DNA of 64,000 nucleotides from Acholeplasmataceae bacterium UBA5769 (GTDB lineage Bacteria; Bacillota_I; Bacilli_A; Acholeplasmatales; Acholeplasmataceae). Positions 8,674 to 18,082 of the stretch are shown in pieces. The position numbers were made by a program, and so were the translations under genes. Under the pieces are notes generated by a model. The model did no database searches and was not told the origin of the DNA. It was given only the letters and a program-made list of their open reading frames with translations. The DNA is taken from positions 1 through 64,000 of the forward strand of contig DIER01000017.1 of assembly GCA_002418725.1 (NCBI GenBank), read 5' to 3'. Each line of letters starts with the position of its first letter. Position 1 is the first letter of the stretch.

Positions 8674-9537
8674 ATGAATAAAATTGCTGTAGTTACTGGA
8701 GCAACGTCGGGCATAGGCTTGGCCAATGTTGAACTTTTATTAAAAAAAGATTTTGATGTGATTGCTGTTGCTAGATCTGAAAACAAGAAACAAGCTCTTT
8801 TAGAACATATGAAGCCATTGCTTAAACGCGATTCATCATTAGAGATTGTTATGGGTGATTTGTCTCAAACCAAATCAACACTTCAGGTGATTGAGGGCAT
8901 CAAAAACGTTCTCCATCAAAGAGAGGTTAGACATATGGATGTGCTCATGAATATTGCGGGTATTGTTTCATCTGGACTCCATCTTAACGATGAGGGAAAT
9001 GAACTCACATTCGCAACCAATCATTTATCTGTTTATCTTTTGACCACATCGCTCATCCCATACCTCGAACAAGCAAAAGACCCGCGTGTTTTAGTTGTGA
9101 GTTCTCTATCACACTATAGAGCATCCATCAATTTTAGAAATCTGCAAAACTTCAAGTGCTATAACATATTGAAAGCTTATAAAAGATCGAAGTTATACAA
9201 TGTCTTTTTTGTCAAAGCTTTCGCTAAAAAATACCCTCATCTTCCCATTTTCGCGATAGATCCAGGGCTAGTCAAAACAGAAATTGGATTAAAAAACACG
9301 TCTAAATTGGCTGCTGCAATATGGAAATGGCGCGTATCAAGTGGTACAGATGCCTATTATCCTGCTTCATTTATGGTTGAGATTGCAACAGATAAAACCT
9401 ACATTCCATTCTCTGGACAGTATTTTAAAGAAGGAAAAGTCAAGAAATCAAACCCGATCACTTATCGTGAAGATCTAGCTGAACGTTTGTGGAATGAAAC
9501 GAAAGATATCATTGAAAAATCGCTACAAAAGATGTAA
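8674..9537 (+). CDS. SDR family NAD(P)-dependent oxidoreductase
   Basis: 287 residues. Start at the ATG 8674, since GAGGGA at 8662-8667 is well spaced for it; a TTG two codons earlier is less likely. It shows the nucleotide motif TGATSGIG, the NIAG stabilising motif, the catalytic Ser in VVSSLSHY and YKRSK (the Tyr-x3-Lys pair). The overall shape resembles retinol-dehydrogenase-like SDRs acting on lipophilic alcohols or ketones. It is the last gene of the DUF554 operon. Substrate unknown. Confidence 0.88.
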   Translation: MNKIAVVTGATSGIGLANVELLLKKDFDVIAVARSENKKQALLEHMKPLLKRDSSLEIVMGDLSQTKSTLQVIEGIKNVLHQREVRHMDVLMNIAGIVSSGLHLNDEGNELTFATNHLSVYLLTTSLIPYLEQAKDPRVLVVSSLSHYRASINFRNLQNFKCYNILKAYKRSKLYNVFFVKAFAKKYPHLPIFAIDPGLVKTEIGLKNTSKLAAAIWKWRVSSGTDAYYPASFMVEIATDKTYIPFSGQYFKEGKVKKSNPITYREDLAERLWNETKDIIEKSLQKM

Positions 9538-9554
9538 AAAACACATCTTATTTT
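9529..9554 (+). terminator. terminator overlapping the end of the SDR gene
   Basis: AAGATGT (9529-9535) pairs with ACATCTT (9543-9549), followed by ATTTT. The stem uses the last codons of the gene. Confidence 0.5.
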
Positions 9555-9564
9555 GACTCTAGTT

Positions 9565-9573
9565 TGGTATAAT
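9565..9573 (+). promoter_or_regulatory. extended -10 promoter of the U32 gene
   Basis: TGGTATAAT is an extended -10 (TGnTATAAT), 28 bases before the U32 gene. A TTGACT nearby is only 9 bases upstream of the -10 and so is not its -35. Confidence 0.5.
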
Positions 9574-9601
9574 GAGTGAGGATAAATAGAGGTGTTACCT
9601 A

Positions 9602-11923
9602 TTGATTAAAAAACCAGAAATTCTCGCACCAGCAGGAACGAAAGAAGCGTTCATTGGTGCCATCAATGCGGGAGCAAATGCCGTCTACCTTGCCGGTAAA
9701 CGATTTGGTGCACGCGCCTATGCCAGCAATTTTGATGATGAAACATTAATTGAAGTTATTCGCTACGCACACTTGCGTGGCGTTTTAGTGTTTATCGCCA
9801 TCAATACGATCGTCTTTGACGATGAAATTCAGGATTTGCTTGCTTACACAGACTTTTTGGTTCAACATGATGTTGACGCACTCATTGTCCAAGATTTTGG
9901 GATGATTGACCTTTTAACGAAACGCTATCCACATGTTGAGATACACGCGTCTACCCAAGTGAATGCGCACAATATCGAGCAAGTCAAATGGTTAAAAGAC
10001 ATGGGTGTAAAACGGATTGTCTTAGCGAGAGAAACACCTTTAGAGATGATTAAACTGATTAAGAAAAACGTCGATATTGAACTTGAGGTTTTTATCCATG
10101 GTGCACTTTGCGTCTGTTTTTCAGGACAATGTTTGATGAGTTCAATGATTGGAGGACGTTCGGGTAATCGTGGAGAATGTGCGCAACCTTGTAGAATGCC
10201 TTATGCACTTTATAAAAACAATCTTCGTATCACCGATCAATCCTACCTATTATCAACGAAAGATTTAATGACCATTGAATACCTAGACCAACTGATTGAA
10301 GCAGGCATTGATTCATTTAAAATCGAAGGTCGTATGCGTAAACCTGAGTATGTGATTCAAACCGTGTTAGCTTACAAACAAGGTGTCGATGCTTTTTTTG
10401 AAAAAAAGAAAGTCGATCTTCAGCAAGCCATATGGAACATGAGAAAAACATTCAATCGTGATTTCACCAAAGGGTTTATGTTAGACGAAACACCGAGACT
10501 GATCAATCATGATTTTCGACCAAACCATATGGGAACACCACTGGGAACGGTGATTCATTACCAACATGGAAAAGCGACCATTAAATTAACAGACACCCTT
10601 CACATCAACGATGGTTATCGTATATTAGGTGATCCTGATTATGGCAATGCTGTATCACGTATGTTAACTAAAGAGGGCATGTTGTTAACCGAAGCGAAAC
10701 CTGGCGATACCATTATATTGGATGTCAATGAAAAGATAAGCATAGGATCACCTGTTGTGAAAACGTTAGACATTGAGCAAGAAAGTGGACTTGCACCTTT
10801 TTTAAGTGAGTTTTATAAAGTGATTCACCTAAACGGTAAAGTTAGAGCATTTGTCGATGAACCACTTCTTTTTGAAATCACAGATGGCCATCATGTGGTT
10901 AAGGTAACTTCTGATTTTATCATTACAAAAGCTATACAAAAAGCTTTAGATCGCACACAAATCATCGATCAGATGAGTAAATTAGGACAAACACCTTTTG
11001 TCCTTGATTCTCTCGACATTGAAACAGATGATCAAGCATTTATGCCTGTTAAAGTCATGAATGAATTAAGACGAAAAGCCATCGATCTTTTGATAGAAAA
11101 ACGTATCTCACCTCGAAAAGAGATCAAGATCATGAGTGAGCTAGAACCGTATTTGATCAGAACTGATAATCAAATAAGTGATTGGACGATCAAAGCTCAA
11201 ACGGTTGAACAATATGAAGCTGCCAAAACTTTAGGTTTCCAAACCATTTATCTTGAAAATATACATAAGGTCGAAGATGAAACAGTCATACCTGTTTTAA
11301 AACGCATTCAAGCAAGAAAACAAGAAAGTGTCACTAGACCTTCACTCGTTCATGATATTGGACATTTAAAAGACGCAAACACACAAACCATTTATACCGA
11401 TTCCTTTTTTAATGTGACGAATCAATACGCGGTTCATCTGCTTTTCAAACAAGGGGTTAAGAGAGTCACTTTATCCCATGAATTATCGTTAGAACGCATC
11501 AAAAAACTTGTCGAAACGTATGAGACACGTTTTGGTTATCGCCCAGTACTTGAACTTGAAGTTTATGGCAGAACAGATCTCATGATCACCAAGTATTGTC
11601 CCATTGCTAAAACATTTAAGACACAACCTAACTGTCATCTATGTGAAAAAAATCAGTACGCGCTTGCCGATCGAACCGGTCAGAAATATCCCCTCATTCA
11701 TGATGGGAATTGCCATTTAAGATTGCTTCATTCTAAGCTTTTGAACACACTCATGTATGCAGATCAGTTGAAGGCGTTACATATTTGGCAACGTATTCAC
11801 TTTACAACCGAAAGTAAAGAAGAAACAATAGCGATATTAACAAAGATTAAAGAAAACATGACACAACACGGTATACTCGCATTTCAACCGAAAACCATGA
11901 CGTATGGCAGATTTCTCGGATAG
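9602..11923 (+). CDS. U32 family protein with DUF3656-type C-terminal half (RlhA/YhbU-like)
   Basis: 773 residues. The start is TTG, 7 bases after an AGAGGTG ribosome site; no ATG is better placed. The N-terminal barrel carries the U32 signature EVFIHGALCVCFSGQCLMSS and the following Cys-rich stretch (SGNRGECAQPC). In RlhA/TrhP-type members, Cys residues in this region hold an iron-sulfur cluster. The C-terminal third resembles the second half found in long DUF3656 members, with a late Cys pair (CHLCEKNQ, NCHLR). Characterised relatives hydroxylate rRNA or tRNA bases; the older peptidase label is probably misleading. Eight bases separate it from the glycosyltransferase gene. Confidence 0.85.
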   Translation: MIKKPEILAPAGTKEAFIGAINAGANAVYLAGKRFGARAYASNFDDETLIEVIRYAHLRGVLVFIAINTIVFDDEIQDLLAYTDFLVQHDVDALIVQDFGMIDLLTKRYPHVEIHASTQVNAHNIEQVKWLKDMGVKRIVLARETPLEMIKLIKKNVDIELEVFIHGALCVCFSGQCLMSSMIGGRSGNRGECAQPCRMPYALYKNNLRITDQSYLLSTKDLMTIEYLDQLIEAGIDSFKIEGRMRKPEYVIQTVLAYKQGVDAFFEKKKVDLQQAIWNMRKTFNRDFTKGFMLDETPRLINHDFRPNHMGTPLGTVIHYQHGKATIKLTDTLHINDGYRILGDPDYGNAVSRMLTKEGMLLTEAKPGDTIILDVNEKISIGSPVVKTLDIEQESGLAPFLSEFYKVIHLNGKVRAFVDEPLLFEITDGHHVVKVTSDFIITKAIQKALDRTQIIDQMSKLGQTPFVLDSLDIETDDQAFMPVKVMNELRRKAIDLLIEKRISPRKEIKIMSELEPYLIRTDNQISDWTIKAQTVEQYEAAKTLGFQTIYLENIHKVEDETVIPVLKRIQARKQESVTRPSLVHDIGHLKDANTQTIYTDSFFNVTNQYAVHLLFKQGVKRVTLSHELSLERIKKLVETYETRFGYRPVLELEVYGRTDLMITKYCPIAKTFKTQPNCHLCEKNQYALADRTGQKYPLIHDGNCHLRLLHSKLLNTLMYADQLKALHIWQRIHFTTESKEETIAILTKIKENMTQHGILAFQPKTMTYGRFLG

Positions 11924-11931
11924 GAGATGAG

Positions 11932-13065
11932 ATGATGAATCTGATCGCTAAACCCAATATTGGTTATTTTATTGATGAGGATTTACCCATGGCAAACGTC
12001 ATCTCGTACATCGTCAATCAGGATGCCACTTATTTATCTCCATACGCAAACATGATTGTTTTCAAAGCAGGTTCAAAGAAAAAGGATGAGATGTCTTCAT
12101 TATCTTATCAAGTTTGTCAGAGTAAACAGCTCAAAATCCCATTTACAGACATTCGTTTAAAAATTCCTTTTATAGATCATCATTTCGAACACACATTGAA
12201 GCAAGCTAAGCTTGATCTCGTCCATATTCATTCCACAGGTCCGATGGGTAGACTTGGCGTTCTTTATGGACAAAAACATGGTATACCGGTGATTGCAACA
12301 AGATATGTCTCATCGGCAAAGCCACGGATGCTTGATATATTGAATCTTTGTGATGAAGTATGGGTATCTAATCCCTATGCAAAGGAGTTATCACAAAAAG
12401 AAGGGCTTAAGCATGATCCTATTGTGATGCGCTATGCAACCGATTTAAACGATGTTTTTCATAGAGAAAAAGAGACAGTTCTGAAACAAAAGTACCAGAT
12501 AAAACCTGATGAAAAAATACTCCTTTACGTCAGTCAATCCGATGAAAATCAAAACCTGCATTTTATTTTAGAATCCATGTACCGTTTAAGAATCAAAGGA
12601 TTTAAGTTTAAGTTGCTCATGATAGGTCAAGGCTTTGATGAATCACATATCCAAACGGATCTCAAAAAATTCGGTTTGAAAGATCGTGTTGTCATCGTGC
12701 CAGAAGTGATTGATGGCGTTGAACGCTCGGTCCACTATCACCTTTCAGATCTTTTAATCAATTTAAAAAGTGGTGATCAATTAACGATGGCTCATATCGA
12801 AGCTTCTTCACAAAAGATACCAACACTCGCACTGAGCAACAGCTTTCTCTCGTCTGAAATAACCGATCATAGGAATGGGTATCTCGTTGAAGAAGATTCA
12901 AATCGAGTTGCAGATAAAATCATGTCCATTTTTAAAAACTACAAACTCTACCTCAAAGTCAAAGAACAGTGTTTTAAAGATCTTTATCGATCATGGGGTG
13001 ACAGAGGACATCATCTATACATGCGTTATCTTGAAAAGATGAGGCAACAAAAAAAAGAGTCGTGA
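11932..13065 (+). CDS. glycosyltransferase family 4 (GT-B) protein
   Basis: 377 residues. The middle segment VHIHSTGPMGRLGVLYGQKHGIPVIAT is a GT4 acceptor-side hallmark, and EKILLYVSQSDENQNLHFILES begins the nucleotide-sugar half. The E-x7-E motif is weak (MAHIEASSQKIPTLAL). The N-terminus is not a standard GT4 opening. GAGATG precedes two tandem ATGs; the first was used. In cell-wall-poor relatives such enzymes often make glycolipids such as glucosyl-diacylglycerol, so a membrane glycolipid role is possible but not shown. It shares a transcript with the U32 gene. Confidence 0.78.
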   Translation: MMNLIAKPNIGYFIDEDLPMANVISYIVNQDATYLSPYANMIVFKAGSKKKDEMSSLSYQVCQSKQLKIPFTDIRLKIPFIDHHFEHTLKQAKLDLVHIHSTGPMGRLGVLYGQKHGIPVIATRYVSSAKPRMLDILNLCDEVWVSNPYAKELSQKEGLKHDPIVMRYATDLNDVFHREKETVLKQKYQIKPDEKILLYVSQSDENQNLHFILESMYRLRIKGFKFKLLMIGQGFDESHIQTDLKKFGLKDRVVIVPEVIDGVERSVHYHLSDLLINLKSGDQLTMAHIEASSQKIPTLALSNSFLSSEITDHRNGYLVEEDSNRVADKIMSIFKNYKLYLKVKEQCFKDLYRSWGDRGHHLYMRYLEKMRQQKKES

Positions 13066-13084
13066 CATGAACTTCACGACTTTT
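13058..13084. terminator. bidirectional terminator between the GT4 and CDGSH genes
   Basis: AGTCGTGA (13058-13065) pairs with TCACGACT (13074-13081), with A-run before and T-run after, at the junction of convergent genes. Confidence 0.8.
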
Positions 13085-13322
13085 ATGATTTATGAGAACC
13101 ATCACAGTATGGTTTATGTTTTGATTTTTTACAGTTACATAAATAATAGGTTCCATCACGTTTGACATCAAACGCTAGATAAGTACACGAAGAACCATGG
13201 TGACTGTATCGATCACAGAGCGGTTGAACATCGCTTTTTCCGCAGTCACAATACCGGTAGGATTGACCAACTTTAAGTTCGATACGAATGGGTTCATTTT
13301 TTGAAGTATAGCGATATCGCAT
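13083..13322 (-). CDS. CDGSH iron-sulfur domain protein, two motifs
   Basis: 79 residues. The start is the ATG at 13322, with TTGAGGTGA upstream; a GTG within that site was rejected. There are two motifs of the mitoNEET type, each expected to hold a 2Fe-2S cluster with three Cys and one His. The second is canonical: Cys62, Cys64, Cys73, His77 in CNCKKSKHKPYCDGSH. The first is Cys25, Cys27, Cys36, His41 in CDCGKSDVQPLCDRYSH, one residue longer than usual between Cys36 and His41. It is a small cytoplasmic protein of unknown role, possibly in redox or cluster transfer. Confidence 0.88.
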   Translation of the reverse strand: MRYRYTSKNEPIRIELKVGQSYRYCDCGKSDVQPLCDRYSHHGSSCTYLAFDVKRDGTYYLCNCKKSKHKPYCDGSHKS

Positions 13323-13467
13323 AAAGATCACCTCAAACGTCTATTTATCCTAAATATACCATAAAGTTATTTCATTGTGCTTTCATTTTTCAATCGATGA
13401 TGTCAAGCATAGAAGATTTAGGTATAATAAGCGTATAGGTTCAATGCTTTACAACAGGAGGTTTCTG

Positions 13468-14553
13468 ATGCTGAAAGCTATAAAAATCACAATCATTGGT
13501 GTGCTGTCGCTTGTGTGTTTGTTTTTTCTGATCGTTTTAAGATTGTTTGCGATCAAAATATATGATTCAACGGTACAAATGAGTCATATGAAAAAATTAG
13601 AAGCCAACTATCAGGACAACTATCAAGCCATCGATGAATCACAGTTTCTTAATTTTGATCGTTTTGATGAGAGCACACGACTCAATGAAGTGCATCTGCT
13701 AGCATCACACAACAGTTACAAGAAAAAAGGTTCAGATCTCGGGAAATTTTTCGTTGGACTTGGGGATTCTTTTGCTGAAGCAAACGCGTTAAAATATGGC
13801 TACCACAACCTAACAGAACAATTTGAACGTGGCATACGTAGTATGGAGTTTGATGTTAGAAAACGCAAAAGTTCCTTTGTCTTAACGCATGTACCTTTAG
13901 TTGATAATTCAAGTGTTGCACCTGATTTCGCATTAGCACTAGAAGAAATTAACCTTTATTCATCAAACAATCCCACACACTTTCCCATCATTATTCTGAT
14001 GGAAATCAAAGAAGATTGGATGATGCTCGACCATGCACTGCAAGATATCGGAGCACAAGAACTTAATGAACTCAATCTTTTGCTCGAAGATAAACTAGGT
14101 GATAGACTTTATCGACCAAAAAATCTCATGGCTCCAGGCTTAACTGTGAAGGAAACCATCATGCAAGATGGATGGCCAACCGTCACATCCCTTTTAGGAA
14201 AAGTGATTTTTATCCTTCACCCCAATAACATGAACGAAGCCTACTTCAGTTTGGATGAATCCATGGCAACACAACCGATGTTTATCGGATCTTATGCTAA
14301 CGATTTAGATCACGAAAATGCATCCTTTGTTGTCCAAAATGATGTTGATGTAGATTTGATAACATCACTCGTATCAAGTGGATATATCATTAGAACACGG
14401 ATGGATGAATCACTTCATAAAGATCAAGAAAGAATCGAACAAGCTATCCTGAGTGGCGCACAACTTTTAACCTCAGATTTTACGGCGGGTAGAAAGGATA
14501 TAAAGTCTACAGATGTGATAACCTTGAACACCTATACGATCATCAAACGATAA
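13468..14553 (+). CDS. membrane-anchored Ca2+-dependent PI-PLC-like phosphodiesterase
   Basis: 361 residues. The start at 13468 follows AGGAGG at 13456-13461. One N-terminal membrane segment (about residues 6-27) leaves the enzyme outside the cell. The catalytic part has the PLC-like barrel pattern of the Ca2+-dependent phosphoinositide phospholipase family: first His in HLLASHNSYKKKG, EFDVRKR with metal or substrate residues, and second His in FVLTHVPLVDN. The family is known from bacteria and fungi. The natural substrate here is unknown; it could be a phospholipid or glycolipid. It has its own promoter (TATAAT near 13423) and no operon partners. Confidence 0.75.
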   Translation: MLKAIKITIIGVLSLVCLFFLIVLRLFAIKIYDSTVQMSHMKKLEANYQDNYQAIDESQFLNFDRFDESTRLNEVHLLASHNSYKKKGSDLGKFFVGLGDSFAEANALKYGYHNLTEQFERGIRSMEFDVRKRKSSFVLTHVPLVDNSSVAPDFALALEEINLYSSNNPTHFPIIILMEIKEDWMMLDHALQDIGAQELNELNLLLEDKLGDRLYRPKNLMAPGLTVKETIMQDGWPTVTSLLGKVIFILHPNNMNEAYFSLDESMATQPMFIGSYANDLDHENASFVVQNDVDVDLITSLVSSGYIIRTRMDESLHKDQERIEQAILSGAQLLTSDFTAGRKDIKSTDVITLNTYTIIKR

Positions 14554-14576
14554 AGTTGGATAATGCTCAAAAAGAC

Positions 14577-14605
14577 TTGGCATATTTGTTTTTATTGTGT
14601 ATAAT
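14577..14605 (+). promoter_or_regulatory. promoter of the pgpA-like gene
   Basis: TTGGCA (14577-14582), 17 bases, TATAAT (14600-14605). It lies 33 bases before the chosen start. Confidence 0.7.
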
Positions 14606-14638
14606 GTATTTTACCTAATCAAAGGAAGGGATGAAATC

Positions 14639-15160
14639 ATGCAACCTAAAAACCCAGATATTAACCGTTTAAATGACATGGAAAAATATGATGTTGTTGT
14701 TAAACGACTTGAAGAACGGGGTGTGCGCCTTGAAGATATGGCTCAGATCACACTTGATTTACAAAAAAAATATATTCCATTTTTAACCTTTGAGCTATGC
14801 TTGGAACACGTTAAGCGTGTCGTTTTAAAACGTGAAGTTCAACATGCAGTTTTAACAGGACTTGAATTAGACATTCTTGCTGAAAAAGGGCTGTTGTCAG
14901 AGCCGTTATCATCCATGCTTTTAAATGACTATGGACTTTATGGTATTGATGAAATTCTAGCGCTTTCTATCGTTAATGTTTATGGATCCATCGGATTTAC
15001 CAATTTTGGGTTTGTGGATAAAACCAAACCCGGTATTATCGGTAAATTAGATACTGAAGGCAAAGAAAAAGGCAAATGTCATACCTTTTTGGATGATATT
15101 GTTGGCGCTATAGCCGCTGCAGCAGCAAGTTCAATCGCACATCGATTCGCTAACATTTGA
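14639..15160 (+). CDS. pgpA: phosphatidylglycerophosphatase A-like protein (YutG type)
   Basis: 173 residues. The start at 14639 follows AAAGGAAGGG; the longer frame upstream overlaps the promoter. The C-terminal two thirds matches the PgpA/YutG family (YGIDEILALSIVNVYGSIG, KPGIIGKLDTEG, CHTFLDDIVGAIAAAAASSIAHR). This family removes phosphate from phosphatidylglycerophosphate to make phosphatidylglycerol. As in the Bacillus-type branch, it lacks several long membrane helices and has an extra N-terminal region. It is monocistronic, with a terminator that begins in the stop codon. The assignment to lipid synthesis is from family knowledge. Confidence 0.75.
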   Translation: MQPKNPDINRLNDMEKYDVVVKRLEERGVRLEDMAQITLDLQKKYIPFLTFELCLEHVKRVVLKREVQHAVLTGLELDILAEKGLLSEPLSSMLLNDYGLYGIDEILALSIVNVYGSIGFTNFGFVDKTKPGIIGKLDTEGKEKGKCHTFLDDIVGAIAAAAASSIAHRFANI

Positions 15161-15182
15161 GGGATAATCATCCCTCTTTTTT
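15159..15182 (+). terminator. terminator of the pgpA-like gene
   Basis: GAGGGAT pairs with ATCCCTC around a 4-base loop, then six T. It overlaps the stop codon. Confidence 0.85.
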
Positions 15183-15265
15183 CTTTATTTACGTTGTTCA
15201 TGAGTAAAAAAGAAGCGATTAAGATATAATATAATTAGACTTATTGATAAAGGAGACCATGAACA

Positions 15266-17635
15266 TTGGACGATCATAAGGATAGATTGACGACCGAAAA
15301 GCTAAGTCAGTTCATGATTGAAAAGATCAATGAATGGCTAATCCAATCACCTGATCAACTTGAAGCATCTCTTTCTGTTCTATTTAAACAAGTGGGTGCC
15401 TTTTTTGATATGGATCGCATGGGGCTTTTTCTCTATGAAGCATCAGAGAATATCTTTCATCTCGTGGTTGAATGGTGTCACTTGGGTATCAAGCCAAGAA
15501 GTCAAAAAACATATGGTTATCATAAGATGATGGAAGATTCGCAGTTTATCGGTTTAAAACAGGGTCAAGCGATTATCTATGAATCACTTTTAGAAGATAA
15601 GGTGCATCACACATGGTTATCGCATCTTATCCAAGATCAAGTCAAAGCATTCTATGCTGTTCCATTGATATCCAAAGATCTCTTTTTAGGTTATTTAACC
15701 TTTGAAAACCAACGAAGAGCACAGTCCTTTGCTATGATGGAAGAAAAGGTGATGAAACTCTTTTATCAAACGATTGCATTACGTATCGCCAATCACTATG
15801 CGTTGCAAGACAATGAGAATTTAAAAGAAAAAGCATCTTTAGGACAACGTAAACAATACACCTTTGTTGCCAACATATCCCACGAAATTAGAACACCTCT
15901 CAATGGTATTCATAATGCGCTTTATTTACTACAGACAACAGACATTTCTAAGGAACAAAAAAATTATTTAGAGATGGCTCAACTTTCGATGGATCAAATC
16001 ACATCGATCGTCGATCGCATCATGGATTTAGAAGCTTTAGAATCAGGTCAACTCGATTTACAAAAGCGCAGTTTTAATTTAGAAGATGAGATGATCAGAT
16101 TAATCAAGATGTATCAACGTTCCATCGAACAAAAAAAGCTAAATTTGATTTGGAACTACGATTATCTCATTAATCATGAAGTGGTGAGTGATGATCGAAA
16201 AATTAGACATATCTTATCTCACCTTATTCAAAACGCAGTGAAGTTCACGCATGAAGGCGATATCGAACTTTCCATAAAAAAAGAAAAAGACATATTCATC
16301 TTTGAGGTTAGAGATACAGGTATCGGTATATCAGATGAACATTTGGATCATCTTTATGATGCTTTCTTTCAAATTGATATGTCCAATGAAAAGGAATTCC
16401 AAGGTCTTGGTATAGGACTTACTGTCGCCAGTGAACTAACCAAGCTCTTAGGCGGAACCTTGCAGGTAGAATCTCTTTTAGGTCAGGGCTCTCTTTTCCG
16501 CTTAACTTTACCCTTAGAAAAAGGAAAAGAAATCACGTTCCATGAACTCAATCAACTACATGTATTTATACATCACGATAAACAAATCTCTCAAATGAAA
16601 CCCATGATGGTATCGATGGGTATCAATGTTTATGATGAAGACGATATAAAGGATCAAAAAGCAGACATCATTTTGTTTGAAACACCTTTGAAACAAGGAG
16701 AAACACTCCATCAAATCAAAGATTTTTATGGTCAAAATGATTGTCTACTTCTAACTTTAGGTCATTTTGAGCAAAAGCGTATGAAAAAAGTTGATGGTGC
16801 TTTAGAGTATCCAATTTCACGCACGATGTTAATGCAAAAACTTCTTTCATCCATGCATGAAGTTAGAAAATCGATTACCTCTTTATACACCAAAGTACTG
16901 ACGGGTACTGCACTTATTGTCGACGATAACCGCTTAAACCGTATTGCACTTGAAAGTATATTAAAGAAATTAGGTATCAAATCTATTCTGCTAGATAGCG
17001 GTGCTAAAGCCATAGAATTCATGAAAACAAGTCAGGTTGATTTAATTCTCATGGATATTCAAATGCCACAAATGGATGGCCTAGAAGCAACGAGACGCAT
17101 TCGATCTCTTGGCGATAAGTGTCAAACCGTGCCCATTGTTGCTGTGACTGCAAACGCATATTTTAATGATTATGATTTATTAAAAGCAGCACAAATTAAT
17201 GATGTTATCTTTAAACCAATCCAAATGGAATCCTTGGGTCAAATCTTAAGAAAATATTTAGGTTTCATTGAGACTATTCGAATACCAGATGAAGTGATCA
17301 GTTTTGATAAAAATGATTTCTTAAAGCGCTTTGAAGGTTCTTATGACATCGCAAAAGAAGTGATTGAGACATTCACCACTGAATGTCCCAAAGACTTAGA
17401 AAAAATAAGAATTGCGATTGAAACGAAACAAGGAGAAACCATTTTAGGGGCAGCCCATTATTATAAGGGTTCTTGTGCATATTTAAGTGGTAAACGACTC
17501 GTTTGGTTATTGAACCGCATGATGGATGATGCGAGAATCAATCATTTAGACGATATGCTTGAACTTCAACAATTGCTTATCAAGGAAACGGAAGATTTAT
17601 TACACCATCTTAAATCCATGCATGTTTTATCATGA
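15266..17635 (+). CDS. soluble hybrid sensor histidine kinase (GAF-HisKA-HATPase-pseudoREC-REC-HPt)
   Basis: 789 residues without membrane segments. Domain order: GAF-like sensor (about 30-175), HisKA with phospho-His206 in VANISHEIRTPLNG, HATPase (N box HLIQNAVKF, G boxes DTGIGIS and GLGIGL), a degenerate receiver (about 430-540) with no phospho-Asp, a true receiver (Asp597 in LILMDIQMPQMDG) and an HPt domain with His731 in AAHYYKGSC. This is a full phosphorelay in one chain, but no separate output regulator is adjacent. The start is TTG; AGGAG lies 11 bases upstream, a little far. It is followed after 12 bases by msrB and then a hydrolase, which hints at stress sensing. Confidence 0.88.
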   Translation: MDDHKDRLTTEKLSQFMIEKINEWLIQSPDQLEASLSVLFKQVGAFFDMDRMGLFLYEASENIFHLVVEWCHLGIKPRSQKTYGYHKMMEDSQFIGLKQGQAIIYESLLEDKVHHTWLSHLIQDQVKAFYAVPLISKDLFLGYLTFENQRRAQSFAMMEEKVMKLFYQTIALRIANHYALQDNENLKEKASLGQRKQYTFVANISHEIRTPLNGIHNALYLLQTTDISKEQKNYLEMAQLSMDQITSIVDRIMDLEALESGQLDLQKRSFNLEDEMIRLIKMYQRSIEQKKLNLIWNYDYLINHEVVSDDRKIRHILSHLIQNAVKFTHEGDIELSIKKEKDIFIFEVRDTGIGISDEHLDHLYDAFFQIDMSNEKEFQGLGIGLTVASELTKLLGGTLQVESLLGQGSLFRLTLPLEKGKEITFHELNQLHVFIHHDKQISQMKPMMVSMGINVYDEDDIKDQKADIILFETPLKQGETLHQIKDFYGQNDCLLLTLGHFEQKRMKKVDGALEYPISRTMLMQKLLSSMHEVRKSITSLYTKVLTGTALIVDDNRLNRIALESILKKLGIKSILLDSGAKAIEFMKTSQVDLILMDIQMPQMDGLEATRRIRSLGDKCQTVPIVAVTANAYFNDYDLLKAAQINDVIFKPIQMESLGQILRKYLGFIETIRIPDEVISFDKNDFLKRFEGSYDIAKEVIETFTTECPKDLEKIRIAIETKQGETILGAAHYYKGSCAYLSGKRLVWLLNRMMDDARINHLDDMLELQQLLIKETEDLLHHLKSMHVLS

Positions 17636-17647
17636 AGGAGGGTTACC

Positions 17648-18082
17648 ATGAATAAAGAAGATCTGAAGAAAAAATTAACACCACTTCAATACCATGTCAC
17701 ACAGGAAAATGGAACCGAGAGACCCTTTCAAAATGAATTTTGGAACCATCACCAAGAAGGTCTATACGTCGATATTGTCTCAGGAGAACCCCTGTTTACC
17801 TCACATGACAAGTTTGACTCGAGTTGTGGATGGCCCAGTTTTGCAAAACCTATTAAGTCATTAACAACCAAATTGGATAAAAGTTTTGGTATGTTTCGCA
17901 CGGAAGTCAGAAGCCCTGAGGGAGACAGTCATTTGGGTCACTTGTTTACCGATGGACCGAAAGAGTTAGGTGGTTTGCGTTATTGTATCAATTCAGCATC
18001 ACTTCGGTTTATTCCTGTCTCTGAGTTGGAAAAACAAGGTTACTCTAGTTACCTTAAACTCTTTAACATAAAGGATAAATAA
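17648..18082 (+). CDS. msrB: peptide-methionine (R)-S-oxide reductase
   Basis: 144 residues. It reduces methionine-R-sulfoxide in proteins with thioredoxin-type reductant. Signature blocks: [12 protein letters not shown], the middle [19 protein letters not shown] and [13 protein letters not shown], whose Cys is the catalytic residue. The zinc-binding CxxC pairs of many MsrBs are absent, which is a common variant. The start follows GGAGGG. It is in an operon after the histidine kinase and shares one base with the next start (TAATG). Confidence 0.95.
   Translation: MNKEDLKKKLTPLQYHVTQENGTERPFQNEFWNHHQEGLYVDIVSGEPLFTSHDKFDSSCGWPSFAKPIKSLTTKLDKSFGMFRTEVRSPEGDSHLGHLFTDGPKELGGLRYCINSASLRFIPVSELEKQGYSSYLKLFNIKDK

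Noticed and set aside
9553..9573. TTGACT and TATAAT before the U32 gene as a classical promoter.
   Set aside because: Only 9 bases separate them. The -10 was kept as an extended -10 instead.
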